Below, in pieces: positions 20,893 through 30,063 of a DNA stretch of 64,000 nt. Location of the stretch: NCBI RefSeq assembly GCF_003391135.1, contig NZ_CP031455.1:3317001-3381000 (forward strand). Reading direction: 5' to 3'. This stretch comes from Streptoverticillium olivoreticuli subsp. olivoreticuli (GTDB taxonomy: Bacteria; Actinomycetota; Actinomycetes; Streptomycetales; Streptomycetaceae). Numbering within the stretch: the stretch's first letter is position 1; each line of letters starts with the position of its first letter. The notes beneath the pieces were generated by a model that made no database searches, had not been told where the DNA came from, and saw nothing but the letters and a program-made list of their open reading frames with translations. Both the position numbers and the translations under genes were made by a program.

Positions 20893-22026
20893 GTGACCGC
20901 CCGGCTTGCCGATATCGCAGCGCAGGCGGGTGTCAGCGAAGCAACCGTCAGCCGCGTCCTCAACGGGAAGCCGGGGGTCGCCGCCTCCACCCGCCAGTCC
21001 GTGCTGGCCGCGCTCGACGTGCTGGGCTATGAGCGCCCGGTGCGGCTGCGGCAGCGCAGCGCGGGCCTGGTCGGGCTGATCACCCCGGAGCTGGACAATC
21101 CCATCTTCCCGGCGTTCGCGCAGGTCATAGGGCAGGCGCTGACCCGGCAGGGGTATACGCCGGTGCTGGCCACGCAGACGCCGGGCGGCTCCACGGAGGA
21201 CGAGCTGACCGAGATGCTGGTGGACCGGGGGGTCGCCGGGATCATCTTCGTCTCCGGGTTGCACGCGGACACGTCCGCGGATATGCAGCGCTACGAGCGG
21301 CTGCGGGCCCAGGGCGTGCCGTTCGTGCTCATCAACGGTTTTTCGGCCAAGGTGCGGGCGCCCTTCGTCTCCCCCGACGACCGGGCCGCGGTCCGGCTCG
21401 CCGTCACCCATCTGGCCGCACTGGGCCACCGGCGCATCGGGCTGGCGCTGGGCCCCGAGCGGTATGTGCCGGTGCAGCGGAAGATCGAGGGCTTCCTGGC
21501 GGCCGTGCGGGAGCAGCTGGGGCTGGCGGAGGCCGAGGCGGGGGAGCTGGTCCAGCACTCGCTGTTCAGCCTGGAGGGCGGCCAGGCGGCCGCCTCCGCG
21601 CTCCTGGACCGGGGTTGCACGGCCGTGGTGTGCGCGAGCGACATGATGGCGCTGGGCGTGGTGCGCGCGGCCCGTCAGCGCGGCCTGGAGGTGCCGCGGG
21701 ACGTCTCGGTGGTCGGCTTCGACGACTCGCCCCTGATCGCCTTCACGGACCCGCCGCTGACCACGATCCGGCAGCCGGTGCAGGCGATGGGGCAGGCGGC
21801 GGTGGGGGCGCTGCTGGAGGAGATCGGCGGTACGCCGGCGCCGCACAGCGAATTCGTCTTCCTGCCGGAGTTGGTGGTCCGGGGTTCAACGGCTTCGGCC
21901 CCGGGCACGGCCCGTGTCGGCGCGGACACGGGACTTCCCGAACAGGCCCGCACAGACGCGCGTACGGGCGCTCGTACGGTGGTGGCGAACCGGGCGGAAA
22001 GCGGCGAAGACCAGTCTTGGGGATGA
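20893..22026 (+). CDS. malR: LacI-family maltose regulator MalR/Reg1
   Basis: 377 residues from GTG 20893. An in-frame ATG at 20869 would add eight residues, but known MalR proteins begin close to TARLADIAAQAG. The LacI HTH is ARLADIAAQAGVSEATVSRV followed by LNGKPGV. The periplasmic-binding-like core has GLVGLITPELDNPIFPAFAQ, GVPFVLINGF, CASDMMALGV and VVGFDDSPLIAFTDPPLTTI. The C-terminal ~40 residues past VVRGSTAS are extended and low in conservation. The family represses mal and amylase genes and is released by maltodextrins. Here it is distal and co-directional with malEFG-aglA rather than divergent from malE. Confidence 0.93.
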   Translation: MTARLADIAAQAGVSEATVSRVLNGKPGVAASTRQSVLAALDVLGYERPVRLRQRSAGLVGLITPELDNPIFPAFAQVIGQALTRQGYTPVLATQTPGGSTEDELTEMLVDRGVAGIIFVSGLHADTSADMQRYERLRAQGVPFVLINGFSAKVRAPFVSPDDRAAVRLAVTHLAALGHRRIGLALGPERYVPVQRKIEGFLAAVREQLGLAEAEAGELVQHSLFSLEGGQAAASALLDRGCTAVVCASDMMALGVVRAARQRGLEVPRDVSVVGFDDSPLIAFTDPPLTTIRQPVQAMGQAAVGALLEEIGGTPAPHSEFVFLPELVVRGSTASAPGTARVGADTGLPEQARTDARTGARTVVANRAESGEDQSWG

Positions 22027-22062
22027 TCTGCCCCAGGCCGCTTTCTGGCAGACTGGTTGGCT

Positions 22063-22917
22063 ATGGGTGAAGCGACAGTAAGGCAACTGGAAGGCCGCGC
22101 GGCCGCCCCGCCACCCACTGAGGAGCGAGCGGACCGGCCATCGGCGGAATGTGCCACCGAGCGAAAAGTCGGCCTGTGGAAGCCGCGTTCGCCACGTCGG
22201 CCGCGCCTGTGGTTCGAGGTGCTGCTCATCGCGGTGAGTTACTGGACGTATTCCCTCGTGCGCAACGCCGTGCCGGAACAGCGGGCGGCGGCGCTGCGCA
22301 ACGCCGACTGGGTCTGGCGCACCGAGAACACCCTGCACATCGCCGTCGAGAACTCGGTCAACCACGCGGTGAATTCGGTGACGTGGCTGATCGTGGGGAT
22401 GAACTACTACTACGCCACTTTGCACTTCGTGCTCACGATCGGGGTGCTGGTGTGGCTCTACCACTGGCACCCCGGCCGCTACGCCGCCGCGCGGCTGGCC
22501 CTCTTCGCCACCACCGGCGTCGCGTTGCTCGGCTATTACCTCTACCCGCTGGCCCCGCCACGGCTGATGGACAGCGTGGACTTCATCGACACGGTCGTGG
22601 TGCACCACACGTGGGGCTCGATGGCCTCGGGCAATCTGGCCGACATGTCGAACCAGTACGCGGCGATGCCGTCGATGCACATCGGGTGGTCGGCGTGGTG
22701 CGGTGTCACCATCGCGACGCTGGCCCGGCCGGTGTGGGTGCGGGTGCTGGGGGCGGTGTATCCGCTGGCGACGCTGGTGGTGATCGTGGCCACCGCCAAC
22801 CACTTCTGGCTGGACGCGGTGGGCGGCCTGCTCTGCCTCACGTTCGGCTTCGCGCTGTCCTACGGCTGGTACCGGTCGTTCCCGTACCGGCTGGCGCGCC
22901 ACGTGGCGGACGCGTAG
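22063..22917 (+). CDS. PAP2-superfamily membrane phosphatase/phosphotransferase
   Basis: 284 residues with about six membrane helices. The acid phosphatase motifs are PSMHIGWSAWCG (motif 2, His) and NHFWLDAVGG (motif 3, His and Asp), as in the Aur1/Ipt1-like inositol-phosphoceramide branch. YLYPLAPPRLMDSVDFIDT precedes motif 2. The N-terminal ~50 residues are charged and cytosolic. ATG 22063 is preferred to a TTG two codons upstream. Substrate is unknown; the family acts on lipid phosphates or prenyl-linked phosphates at the membrane. It is convergent with glnE. Confidence 0.88.
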   Translation: MGEATVRQLEGRAAAPPPTEERADRPSAECATERKVGLWKPRSPRRPRLWFEVLLIAVSYWTYSLVRNAVPEQRAAALRNADWVWRTENTLHIAVENSVNHAVNSVTWLIVGMNYYYATLHFVLTIGVLVWLYHWHPGRYAAARLALFATTGVALLGYYLYPLAPPRLMDSVDFIDTVVVHHTWGSMASGNLADMSNQYAAMPSMHIGWSAWCGVTIATLARPVWVRVLGAVYPLATLVVIVATANHFWLDAVGGLLCLTFGFALSYGWYRSFPYRLARHVADA

Positions 22918-22936
22918 GCCGGGGGGCGCGGCTGCC

Positions 22937-25900
22937 TCAGGAGCCGTAGAAGAGCTCCTCCACCACTGCCCGGGCGCGTCTGGTGGTGCGGCGGTAGTCG
23001 TCGAGCATCTCCCCGACGTGGCCCGGCTCGTAGCCGAGGTAGCGGCCGACGGCGGCCAGCTCGCGGCTGTGCGAGGGGAAGGTGTCCCCCGCCCGCCCGC
23101 GCACGAGCATCACCGCGTTGCGGACGCTCGTCGCGAGCACCCACGCGTCATCCAGTATGGCCGCCTCTTCCGCACTCAGCAGCCCGGCGGCGCAGGCCGC
23201 GTGGAGGGCCTCGCGGGTGCGCGTCGTGCGCAGCCCCGGCTCGGCCCAGCCGTGCCGCATCTGGAGCAGCTGTACGGTCCACTCCACGTCCGACAGGCCG
23301 CCGCGCCCCAGCTTGGTGTGGGTCGTGGGGTCGGCGCCGCGCGGCAGCCGCTCTGACTCCATGCGGGCCTTGAGGCGTCTGATCTCGCGCACGGCGTCCT
23401 CGCCGAGGCCCTCGGCGGGGTAGCGCAGCGGGTCGATCAGCTCGACGAACCGCCGCCCGAGTCCGGCGTCGCCCGCGACCGGCTCGGCGCGCAGCAGGGC
23501 CTGGCTCTCCCACACCAGCGACCAGCGGCGGTAGTAGGCGGCGTAGGAGGCGAGGCTGCGCACGATGGGGCCGGACTTGCCCTCGGGCCGCAGGTCGGCG
23601 TCGACGAGCAGCGGGGGGTCGGTGGTGGGCAGTTGCAGGAGGCGGCGCATCTCGGTGGCGACGGCGAAGGCGGCGCGGGCGGCCTCCTCGTCGCCGACGC
23701 CCTCGCGGGGTTCGTGGACGAACAGCACGTCGGCGTCCGAGCCGTAGCCCTGCTCGTGGCCGCCGAAGCGGCCCATGCCGATGACCGCGAACCGGGCGGG
23801 GAGGGTGTCGCCCCACTCGGCGCGCACGGCGGCGCGCAGGGCCCCGGCGACGGCGGCGGCGTTGAGGTCGGAGACGGCGCCGCCGACGGCGTCGACCCGG
23901 TGATGGGTGTCCTTGATCTCGGGGGTGCGGCCGGGCAGGGAGGTGCCGTTGCCGCTCCCGGCGGGTCCGTACGCGCCGATGATGTCGGCGGCGGCGGTGC
24001 GGAAGAGCTCCCGGCGGCGCACCCCGCGGACCGCCACGATCGCCGCCTCGGCGCCCTCGGAGCGGCCCACCGCGGACAGCACCTCCTGGTCAAGGGCCTC
24101 CCGGCTGCGGGGGCGCAGCCCTTCGGGGTCGCCGAGCAGGGCGACCGCCTCGGGGGCGCGCAGCAGCAGGTCGGGGGCGAGGCGGCCGGCGGACAGCACG
24201 CGGGCGAGGTTCTCGGCGGCGGCGCCCTCGTCGCGCAGCAGCCGCAGGTACCAGGGGGTCCGGCCGAGGGCGTCGGAGACCTTGTGGAAGTTGAGGAGTC
24301 CGGCGTCGGGGTCGGCGGAGTCCGCGAACCAGCCGAGGAGGACGGGCAGCAGGGTGCGCTGGATGGCGGCCTTGCGGCTCACCCCGGAGGCGAGCGCCTC
24401 CAGGTGGCGCAGGGCGGCGGCGGGGTCGGCGTAGCCGAGGGCCTCCAGGCGGTGGCCCGCGGCCTTGGCGCTCAGCCGGATCTCGCCGGGCTCCAGTTGG
24501 GCGACGGCGTCCAGCAGCGGGCGGTAGAAGAGCTTCTCGTGCAGCCGGCGGGCCTCGCGGGCGTGCTTCTTCCATGCCTTGGCGAGCTCGGCGACCGGTT
24601 CGGTGCCGGGCGGCCACTGGAAGGCGCGGGCCAGGGAGCGGCCGAGGCGGCGCCGGTCGGCCTCGTCCTCGGGCATGAGGTGGGTGCGGCGCAGCCGGTA
24701 GAGCTGGATGTGGTGTTCGAGGGTGCGCAGGAAGCGGTACGCGGCGTCGAGGGCCGCGGCGTCCGAGCGTCCGACGTAGCCGCCCGCCGCGAGCGCGGTC
24801 AGGGCGTCGAGGGTGTTGCCGCCGCGCAGTGTGGCGTCGCTGCGGCCGTGCACCAACTGCAGGAGCTGGACGGCGAATTCGACGTCGCGCAGGCCCCCCG
24901 GCCCCAGCTTCAGCTCGCGGTCGACCTGTCCGGCGGGGATGGAGGCGATGACGCGGCGGCGCATCTGCTGGACGTCGGCGACGAAGTTCTCCCGCTCGGC
25001 GGCCTGCCACACCAGCGGGGAGACGGCGTCGAGGTACTCCTGGCCCAGCGCCGCGTCGCCGGCGACCGGGCGGGCCTTGAGCAGGGCCTGGAACTCCCAG
25101 GTCTTGGCCCAGCGCTGGTAGTAGGCGAGGTGGCTGGAGAGGGTGCGCACGAGCGGGCCGTTGCGCCCCTCGGGGCGGAGGTTGGCGTCGACGGGCCAGA
25201 TGGTCCCCTCGGGGGTGACATCCGAGCAGACGCGCATCATCCGGGAGGCGAGCCGGGTGGCGGCCTGCACGGCGGCGCCCTCGGCGGCGCCGCCGCGGGG
25301 CTCGGCCACGAAGATGACGTCGACGTCGGAGACGTAATTGAGCTCGCGGCCGCCGCACTTGCCCATGCCGATGACGGAGAGCCGGCAGGCCGCGGCGTCC
25401 TCGGGGTGCTCCTCGGCGGCGATGTCCAGGGCGGCGCGGAGGGTGGCGGTGGCGAGGTCGGCGAGCTCGGCCGCGGTCTGGGCGACGTCGGAGGTGCCGC
25501 AGACGTCGCGGGCGGCGATGGTGAGCAGGCAGCGCCGGTAGGCGGCGCGCAGCGCGTCGGCGGGCGCCATCCCGGCGCCCCGCTCCCCGCGCACCCCTTC
25601 GGTGAGGGCCTTCTCGAACTCCGGTGTGGCGGGGTTGAGATCGGCCGGTTCGTAGGTGACGAGGGCGTGCCAGTCGCCGGGGTGGCGGGCGAGGTGGTCG
25701 CCGAGCGCCTCGGAGGCGCCCAGCACCCCGAGCAGCCGGTCGCGCAGGGGCTTGGCGGTGACCAGGGTGTCCAGCAGCGTCTGCCGCTCGGCGGTGCCGG
25801 TGGCCTCGACGAGCCGGACGAGCCCCTGGAGTGCCAGGTCGGGGTCGGCGGTGGCGCCGAGGGCGTCGAGAAGAAGGGGGTCGGAGCGCACGGGGGCGAG

Positions 25901-26002
25901 GACGGGGGTTTCGAGGAGACGCTCGGCGGCGACCGTATCGGTGAACCCGTGCCTCAGCAGTCGGCTGTACGAGCTGCTGCGACGCCCTTCCGGCACGATC
26001 AT
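22937..26002 (-). CDS. glnE: Glutamine synthetase adenylyltransferase/deadenylase
   Basis: 1021 residues, the usual bifunctional size. Two nucleotidyltransferase domains are visible: VIGMGKCGGRELNYVSDVDV (about residue 204, N-terminal deadenylase half) and VIGMGRFGGHEQGYGSDADV (about 737, C-terminal adenylylase half), each with the DxD metal pair. Both halves end in helical GlnD_UR-like bundles. It attaches or removes AMP on the conserved Tyr of type I glutamine synthetase in response to nitrogen status. ATG 26002 follows GAGGGGCGAGAG; upstream in-frame sequence is the dispersed repeat and is not coding. glnA2 lies directly upstream on the same strand. Confidence 0.95.
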   Translation of the reverse strand: MIVPEGRRSSSYSRLLRHGFTDTVAAERLLETPVLAPVRSDPLLLDALGATADPDLALQGLVRLVEATGTAERQTLLDTLVTAKPLRDRLLGVLGASEALGDHLARHPGDWHALVTYEPADLNPATPEFEKALTEGVRGERGAGMAPADALRAAYRRCLLTIAARDVCGTSDVAQTAAELADLATATLRAALDIAAEEHPEDAAACRLSVIGMGKCGGRELNYVSDVDVIFVAEPRGGAAEGAAVQAATRLASRMMRVCSDVTPEGTIWPVDANLRPEGRNGPLVRTLSSHLAYYQRWAKTWEFQALLKARPVAGDAALGQEYLDAVSPLVWQAAERENFVADVQQMRRRVIASIPAGQVDRELKLGPGGLRDVEFAVQLLQLVHGRSDATLRGGNTLDALTALAAGGYVGRSDAAALDAAYRFLRTLEHHIQLYRLRRTHLMPEDEADRRRLGRSLARAFQWPPGTEPVAELAKAWKKHAREARRLHEKLFYRPLLDAVAQLEPGEIRLSAKAAGHRLEALGYADPAAALRHLEALASGVSRKAAIQRTLLPVLLGWFADSADPDAGLLNFHKVSDALGRTPWYLRLLRDEGAAAENLARVLSAGRLAPDLLLRAPEAVALLGDPEGLRPRSREALDQEVLSAVGRSEGAEAAIVAVRGVRRRELFRTAAADIIGAYGPAGSGNGTSLPGRTPEIKDTHHRVDAVGGAVSDLNAAAVAGALRAAVRAEWGDTLPARFAVIGMGRFGGHEQGYGSDADVLFVHEPREGVGDEEAARAAFAVATEMRRLLQLPTTDPPLLVDADLRPEGKSGPIVRSLASYAAYYRRWSLVWESQALLRAEPVAGDAGLGRRFVELIDPLRYPAEGLGEDAVREIRRLKARMESERLPRGADPTTHTKLGRGGLSDVEWTVQLLQMRHGWAEPGLRTTRTREALHAACAAGLLSAEEAAILDDAWVLATSVRNAVMLVRGRAGDTFPSHSRELAAVGRYLGYEPGHVGEMLDDYRRTTRRARAVVEELFYGS

Positions 26003-26048
26003 CTCTCGCCCCTCTTCCCTTCCCCGACCACCTGCCGGGCTGTCTCCG

Positions 26049-26100
26049 ACGCCGGACGGGCGGCAGTTCAGCCCGTCCGGCGTTTGAGGGACGCTCCCGC
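26049..26100. repeat. Dispersed repeat with 13-bp hairpin between glnA2 and glnE
   Basis: ACGCCGGACGGGC (26049-26061) pairs perfectly with GCCCGTCCGGCGT (26071-26083), followed by TTGAGGGACGCTCCCGC, the core of the family. On the minus strand it lies after glnA2 and before glnE, so it may terminate or attenuate glnA2 transcription. Confidence 0.65.
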
Positions 26101-26145
26101 AGGGAGCTCCCGCCGCAGGCAGCAACGGTGCCGCACCCGGCTACG

Positions 26146-27507
26146 TCACAGCACAGGCAGCATCTTGCGGAGCTCGAACGCGGTCACTTCCGAACGGTAC
26201 TCCTCCCACTCCTGCTTCTTGTTGCGCAGGAAGAAGTCGAAGACGTGCTCGCCCAGCGTCTCGGCGACCAGTTCGCTGCGCTCCATCAGCTCGATCGCCT
26301 CGCCGAGGTTCTGCGGCAGCGGCTCGATGCCCATGGCCCGTCGCTCGGCGTCGGACAGCGCCCAGACGTCGTCGTCGGCACCGGCGGGCAGCTCGTAGCC
26401 CTCCTCGATGCCCTTGAGGCCGGCGGCAAGCAGCACGGCGTAGGTGAGGTAGGGGTTGGCGCCGGAGTCGATGGAGCGGACCTCGACGCGGGCGGAGCCG
26501 GTCTTGCCGGGCTTGTACATGGGCACGCGGATGAGCGCGGAGCGGTTGTTGTGGCCCCAGCAGATGTACGAGGGGGCCTCGCCGCCGGCGCCGGCGCTGC
26601 GGGCCGAGCCGCCCCAGATGCGCTTGTAGGAGTTGACCCACTGATTGGTGACGGCGGAGATCTCGGCGGCGTGCCGGAGCAGTCCGGCGATGAAGGACCG
26701 GCCGACCTTGGAGAGCTGGTACTCGGCGCCCGACTCGTAGAAGGCGTTGCGGTCGCCCTCGAAGAGGGAGAGGTGGGTGTGCATGCCCGAGCCGGGGAAT
26801 TCCGAGAACGGCTTGGGCATGAAGGTGGCCTGCACGCCCTGTTCCAGCGCGACCTGCTTCATCACGAGCCGGAAGGTCATGACGTTGTCGGCGGTGGAGA
26901 GCGCGTCGGCGTAGCGCAGGTCGATCTCCTGCTGGCCGGGGGCCCCCTCGTGGTGGCTGAACTCGACCGAGATGCCCATGGATTCGAGCATGGTGATGGC
27001 CTGGCGGCGGAAGTCCATGCCCACGTTCTGCGGGGTGTGGTCGAAATAGCCGGAGGAGTCGGCGGGCACCGGGCGGGTGCCGTCGACCGGCTTGTCCTTG
27101 AGCAGGAAGAACTCGATCTCGGGGTGGGTGTAGAAGGTGAAGCCGAGGTCGGAGGTCTTGGCGAGGATGCGCTTGAGGACGTAGCGCGGGTCGGCGTAGG
27201 ACGGGGAGCCGTCCGGCATCAGGATGTCGCAGAACATCCGGGCCGTGCCGGGCGCCTCCGCGCGCCAGGGCAGGATCTGGAAGGTGCCCGGGTCGGGCTT
27301 GGCGATCATGTCGGATTCGTACACGCGGGCGAATCCCTCGATCGCCGAGCCGTCGAAGCCGATGCCCTCGTCGAAGGCCTGCTCCAGCTCCGCCGGGGCC
27401 ACGGCCACGGACTTCAGATAGCCCAGCACGTCGGTGAACCACAGCCGTACGAACCGGATGTCGCGCTCTTCGAGCGTACGGAGCACGAACTCCTGCTGCT
27501 TATCCAT
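26146..27507 (-). CDS. glnA2: Glutamine synthetase-like enzyme, GlnA2 type
   Basis: 453 residues. The type I GS fold is clear: beta-grasp WFTDVLGYLKSVAV, metal ligands in THPEIEFFLL and SVEFSHHEGAPGQQEIDLRY, the ATP/ammonium loop MPKPFSEFPGSGMHTHLSLF, and NNRSALIRVP. The segment that carries the adenylylated Tyr in true GlnA (consensus NLYDLPPEE) reads DDDVWALSDAERRAM, with Trp 382 in place of Tyr, so GlnE cannot modify it there. Streptomyces GlnA2-A4 paralogs of this kind are reported to glutamylate polyamines or ethanolamine rather than make glutamine. ATG 27507 begins MDKQQEFVLRTLEERDIRFV. Confidence 0.92.
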   Translation of the reverse strand: MDKQQEFVLRTLEERDIRFVRLWFTDVLGYLKSVAVAPAELEQAFDEGIGFDGSAIEGFARVYESDMIAKPDPGTFQILPWRAEAPGTARMFCDILMPDGSPSYADPRYVLKRILAKTSDLGFTFYTHPEIEFFLLKDKPVDGTRPVPADSSGYFDHTPQNVGMDFRRQAITMLESMGISVEFSHHEGAPGQQEIDLRYADALSTADNVMTFRLVMKQVALEQGVQATFMPKPFSEFPGSGMHTHLSLFEGDRNAFYESGAEYQLSKVGRSFIAGLLRHAAEISAVTNQWVNSYKRIWGGSARSAGAGGEAPSYICWGHNNRSALIRVPMYKPGKTGSARVEVRSIDSGANPYLTYAVLLAAGLKGIEEGYELPAGADDDVWALSDAERRAMGIEPLPQNLGEAIELMERSELVAETLGEHVFDFFLRNKKQEWEEYRSEVTAFELRKMLPVL

Positions 27508-27704
27508 AATCCACCTATCCTCGGTCAGGCCGCCCCTTCCCAAGCCGCGGGGCACATCGGGGGCACATGAGCATCCCACCACACGATTTCGAGTGCGTTG
27601 CGTACGCGCGTCTGAATGCCTCGGCCCGTGCGGGGTACCTCACTCCCCATACTGCCTGCTGCTCCTCGTCCGTGTAACGGCCGGGGAGGCCCGGAGAAAC
27701 GCCG

Positions 27705-27745
27705 AGGGGTGCCGCCCGGTCCGTGACGGACCGGGCGGCACCCCT
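27705..27745 (-). terminator. Strong hairpin terminator after the NHL gene
   Basis: Perfect 18-bp stem: AGGGGTGCCGCCCGGTCC (27705-27722), loop GTGAC, and its complement at 27728-27745. It lies 20 bases beyond the NHL gene stop and 200 bases upstream of glnA2, insulating the two minus-strand units. Confidence 0.8.
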
Positions 27746-27765
27746 TGTGGCACGGGATCCGGGCG

Positions 27766-30063
27766 CTACGCCTCGACGGTGACGGCGGCCGCTCCGGAGG
27801 CGAAGGCCGGGCTGCCCAGCTGGAAGCCCACCGACACCTCGCCGAGCGGGGCCGCCGGGTCGACCTCCAGCTCCGGGTAGAGCGTCGCCGTCTTGCCCGG
27901 GTCCAGCTCCAGGGCGGAGGCCCGGACGGTCAGGGTGCGGTTGTCGGCCGACCGCTCGGCGACGTTGACGGTCTCCCTGGGCGCGTCGTCCTGCCGGGTC
28001 ATGACCAGCCGGTTCTCCGTGAACCGCAGGCCCTCCGGGGCGGTGAGGACGAGCTGCTGGGTGCCGATCCGGCTCTGCCCGGTGTTCGTCACCTTGAAGA
28101 CCGCCGGGTACACCCACTGCTGCCCGCGCCGGACCTTGGCCCGGTCCCGCTGGAGCTGCTCCACCCGGGCGCTCTCGGCGGAGACGCGGGTGACCTTGGC
28201 CGCGATCTGCACCGGCTGCCGCTTGCCGATGGTCGCGGAGCCGTCCGTCCGCAGGCCCGGGGCGGAGCCGGGCAGGGCGAGGAGCGGGATGGAGTAGACG
28301 AAGGAGCCGGTGTCGGTGGGGGTGGTGTTCAGGTGCGGATTGGCCGCGATGATCAGCGTGCGCCCGCCGTCGATGACCTGGAAGTCGAGGTCGCCGGAGA
28401 TCACCCCGTGGGAGGTGGTGTGGTAGGCGTAGACCGGCTTGCCGGTGAAGACGAAGCCGGTCGGGGCGGTGTACCGCTGGATGACGACCCCGGGGTTGAC
28501 CGGACGGCTGGTCGGCGAGATGAAGCGCAGGTCGACGCGCGCGCTCTGGCCCGGCGCGGCCTCCGGGACGGTCTCCTGATAGATCGTCAGCGCGGTCTCG
28601 TCCCCGACCGGCGCGGGCACCACGATGGAGACGGGCAGCGTGTAGGTGTTGTCCTTGAGGTTGAGCTCGCCGCCGTACTGGATCTCCAGCGTCGACTCGT
28701 ACGTGCCCGGGATCAGGCCGTTGGGGGCGGTCACCCGGAACACCCCGTCCAGCGAACCGGCGTTGGGGAAGAGCTGGGCGCCCGTGAAGGTGCGGGTCAG
28801 GCGGCGGCCGCTGGTGCCGGGGCCGCCGAGCAGGCCCTCCGCCAGGGTCAGGACGACGGTCACGTCCCCGCCGTCGACGGTCGCCGGGCCGCGGCTGCGG
28901 ATCCGGGCACCGAGGTCGAACTCCTGGCCGCGCGGCACGGAGACGGGGTGCACGACCTCGCCGTAGAGGTCGGCCGCCGGGGGCGTGGGCGGTACGACGG
29001 CGGCGGCGCCGTAGACCTTGCGGACGCGGTGGTTGGAGTAGTCGGCGATGTACAGGGCCCCGGCGTTGTCCACCGCCACGCCGATGGGGCCGTACAGCCG
29101 CGTGCCCACGGCCGGACCGCCGTCCGCGACGTATCCGGCGACGCCGTCGCCCGCGACGGTCGTGATGATCCCGTCCGCGTCGACCTTCCGCACCCGCTGG
29201 TTGCTGTACTCGGCGATGTACAGGGACCCGGCGGCGTCGACCGCCACGGCCCCGGGGATGTTGAGCCGCGTGGCGACGGCCGGGCCGCCGTCCGAGACGT
29301 AGCCCGCGGTGCCGTTGCCCGCGACGGTGGTGATGATGCCGTTCGGATCCACCTTCCGAACCCGCTGGCCGCTCCACTCACCGATGTAGAGGTTCCCGGC
29401 CGCGTCGACCGCCACCCCGGTCGGGCCGTAGAGCTTGGTGGCGATGGCGGGGCCGCCGTCGGAGACGAAGCCCGCCTGGCCATTGCCCGCCACCGTGGTG
29501 ATGATCCCGTTGGGGGTCACCTTCCGCACCCGGTGGTTGGCGTAGTCCGCGATGTAGAGGTTCCCGGCCGCGTCCACCGCCACGGCGTGCGGGCTGTTGA
29601 GCTTGGTGGCGACGGCGGGGCCGCCGTCGGAGACGAACCCGGGCTGACCGTTGCCCGCGACGGTGGTGATGATCCCGTTCGGGGACACCTTCCGCACCCG
29701 GTGGTTGTTCGTGTCGGCGATGTAGAGGTTGCGCGCGCCGTCCACCGCCACACCGATGGGGTTGTTGAGCGAGGTGCCCAGGGCGGGCCCGCCGTCCGAG
29801 ACGAAGCCCGCGGTGCCGTTGCCCGCGACCGTGGTGATGATCCCGTTCGGGGACACCTTCCGCACCCGGTGGTTGCTCTGGTCGCCGATGTAGAGGTTGC
29901 CCGCCGCGTCCACCGCCACACCACGCGGGTAGTAGAGGCTGGTGCCCGCGGCCGGACCGCCGTCGGCGACGTATCCCGCCGTGCCGGTGCCGGCCACGGT
30001 GACGATCGTGCCGTCGGGGTAGGGCGACGCGGCTAAGGCGGACGCGTTGGCGTTCGTGGTCAT
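27766..30063 (-). CDS. NHL-repeat beta-propeller protein with unknown C-terminal half
   Basis: 765 residues from ATG 30063, with GGAGACCGTG before it. Residues ~21-350 are six NHL repeats of about 56 residues, each close to TTVAGNGTAGFVSDGGPA, GVAVDAAGNLYIAD and NHRVRKV, giving a six-bladed propeller. The C-terminal ~400 residues look like two or three beta-sandwich modules (SVPRGQEFDLGARIRSRGPA; LVLTAPEGLRFTENRL; TVRASALELDPGKTATL). No Sec, Tat or lipoprotein signal is visible although the composition is that of an exported protein. Function is unknown; NHL propellers usually bind proteins or RNA. Confidence 0.85.
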   Translation of the reverse strand: MTTNANASALAASPYPDGTIVTVAGTGTAGYVADGGPAAGTSLYYPRGVAVDAAGNLYIGDQSNHRVRKVSPNGIITTVAGNGTAGFVSDGGPALGTSLNNPIGVAVDGARNLYIADTNNHRVRKVSPNGIITTVAGNGQPGFVSDGGPAVATKLNSPHAVAVDAAGNLYIADYANHRVRKVTPNGIITTVAGNGQAGFVSDGGPAIATKLYGPTGVAVDAAGNLYIGEWSGQRVRKVDPNGIITTVAGNGTAGYVSDGGPAVATRLNIPGAVAVDAAGSLYIAEYSNQRVRKVDADGIITTVAGDGVAGYVADGGPAVGTRLYGPIGVAVDNAGALYIADYSNHRVRKVYGAAAVVPPTPPAADLYGEVVHPVSVPRGQEFDLGARIRSRGPATVDGGDVTVVLTLAEGLLGGPGTSGRRLTRTFTGAQLFPNAGSLDGVFRVTAPNGLIPGTYESTLEIQYGGELNLKDNTYTLPVSIVVPAPVGDETALTIYQETVPEAAPGQSARVDLRFISPTSRPVNPGVVIQRYTAPTGFVFTGKPVYAYHTTSHGVISGDLDFQVIDGGRTLIIAANPHLNTTPTDTGSFVYSIPLLALPGSAPGLRTDGSATIGKRQPVQIAAKVTRVSAESARVEQLQRDRAKVRRGQQWVYPAVFKVTNTGQSRIGTQQLVLTAPEGLRFTENRLVMTRQDDAPRETVNVAERSADNRTLTVRASALELDPGKTATLYPELEVDPAAPLGEVSVGFQLGSPAFASGAAAVTVEA
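29010..30003 (-). repeat. Six tandem 168-base coding repeats
   Basis: The NHL units are conserved at the DNA level, not only in protein. For example, GTTGCCCGCGACGGTGGTGA-type blocks recur every ~168 bases. This suggests recent duplication or gene conversion and a locus able to change blade number. Confidence 0.7.

Noticed and set aside
23633..26398. Very long plus-strand open frame across glnE and glnA2
   Set aside because: Crosses two recognised genes; Gly/Ala/Glu shadow composition with no domain.
27508..27700. Minus-strand segment with YPARAEAFRRAYATHSKSCG considered as a small gene upstream of glnA2
   Set aside because: No start with ribosome site, and it overlaps the expected glnA2 promoter; not distinguishable from chance.
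29010..30003. Regular 168-base repeats considered as a CRISPR or minisatellite array
   Set aside because: Period and coding content match NHL protein repeats; no short direct repeats with unique spacers.
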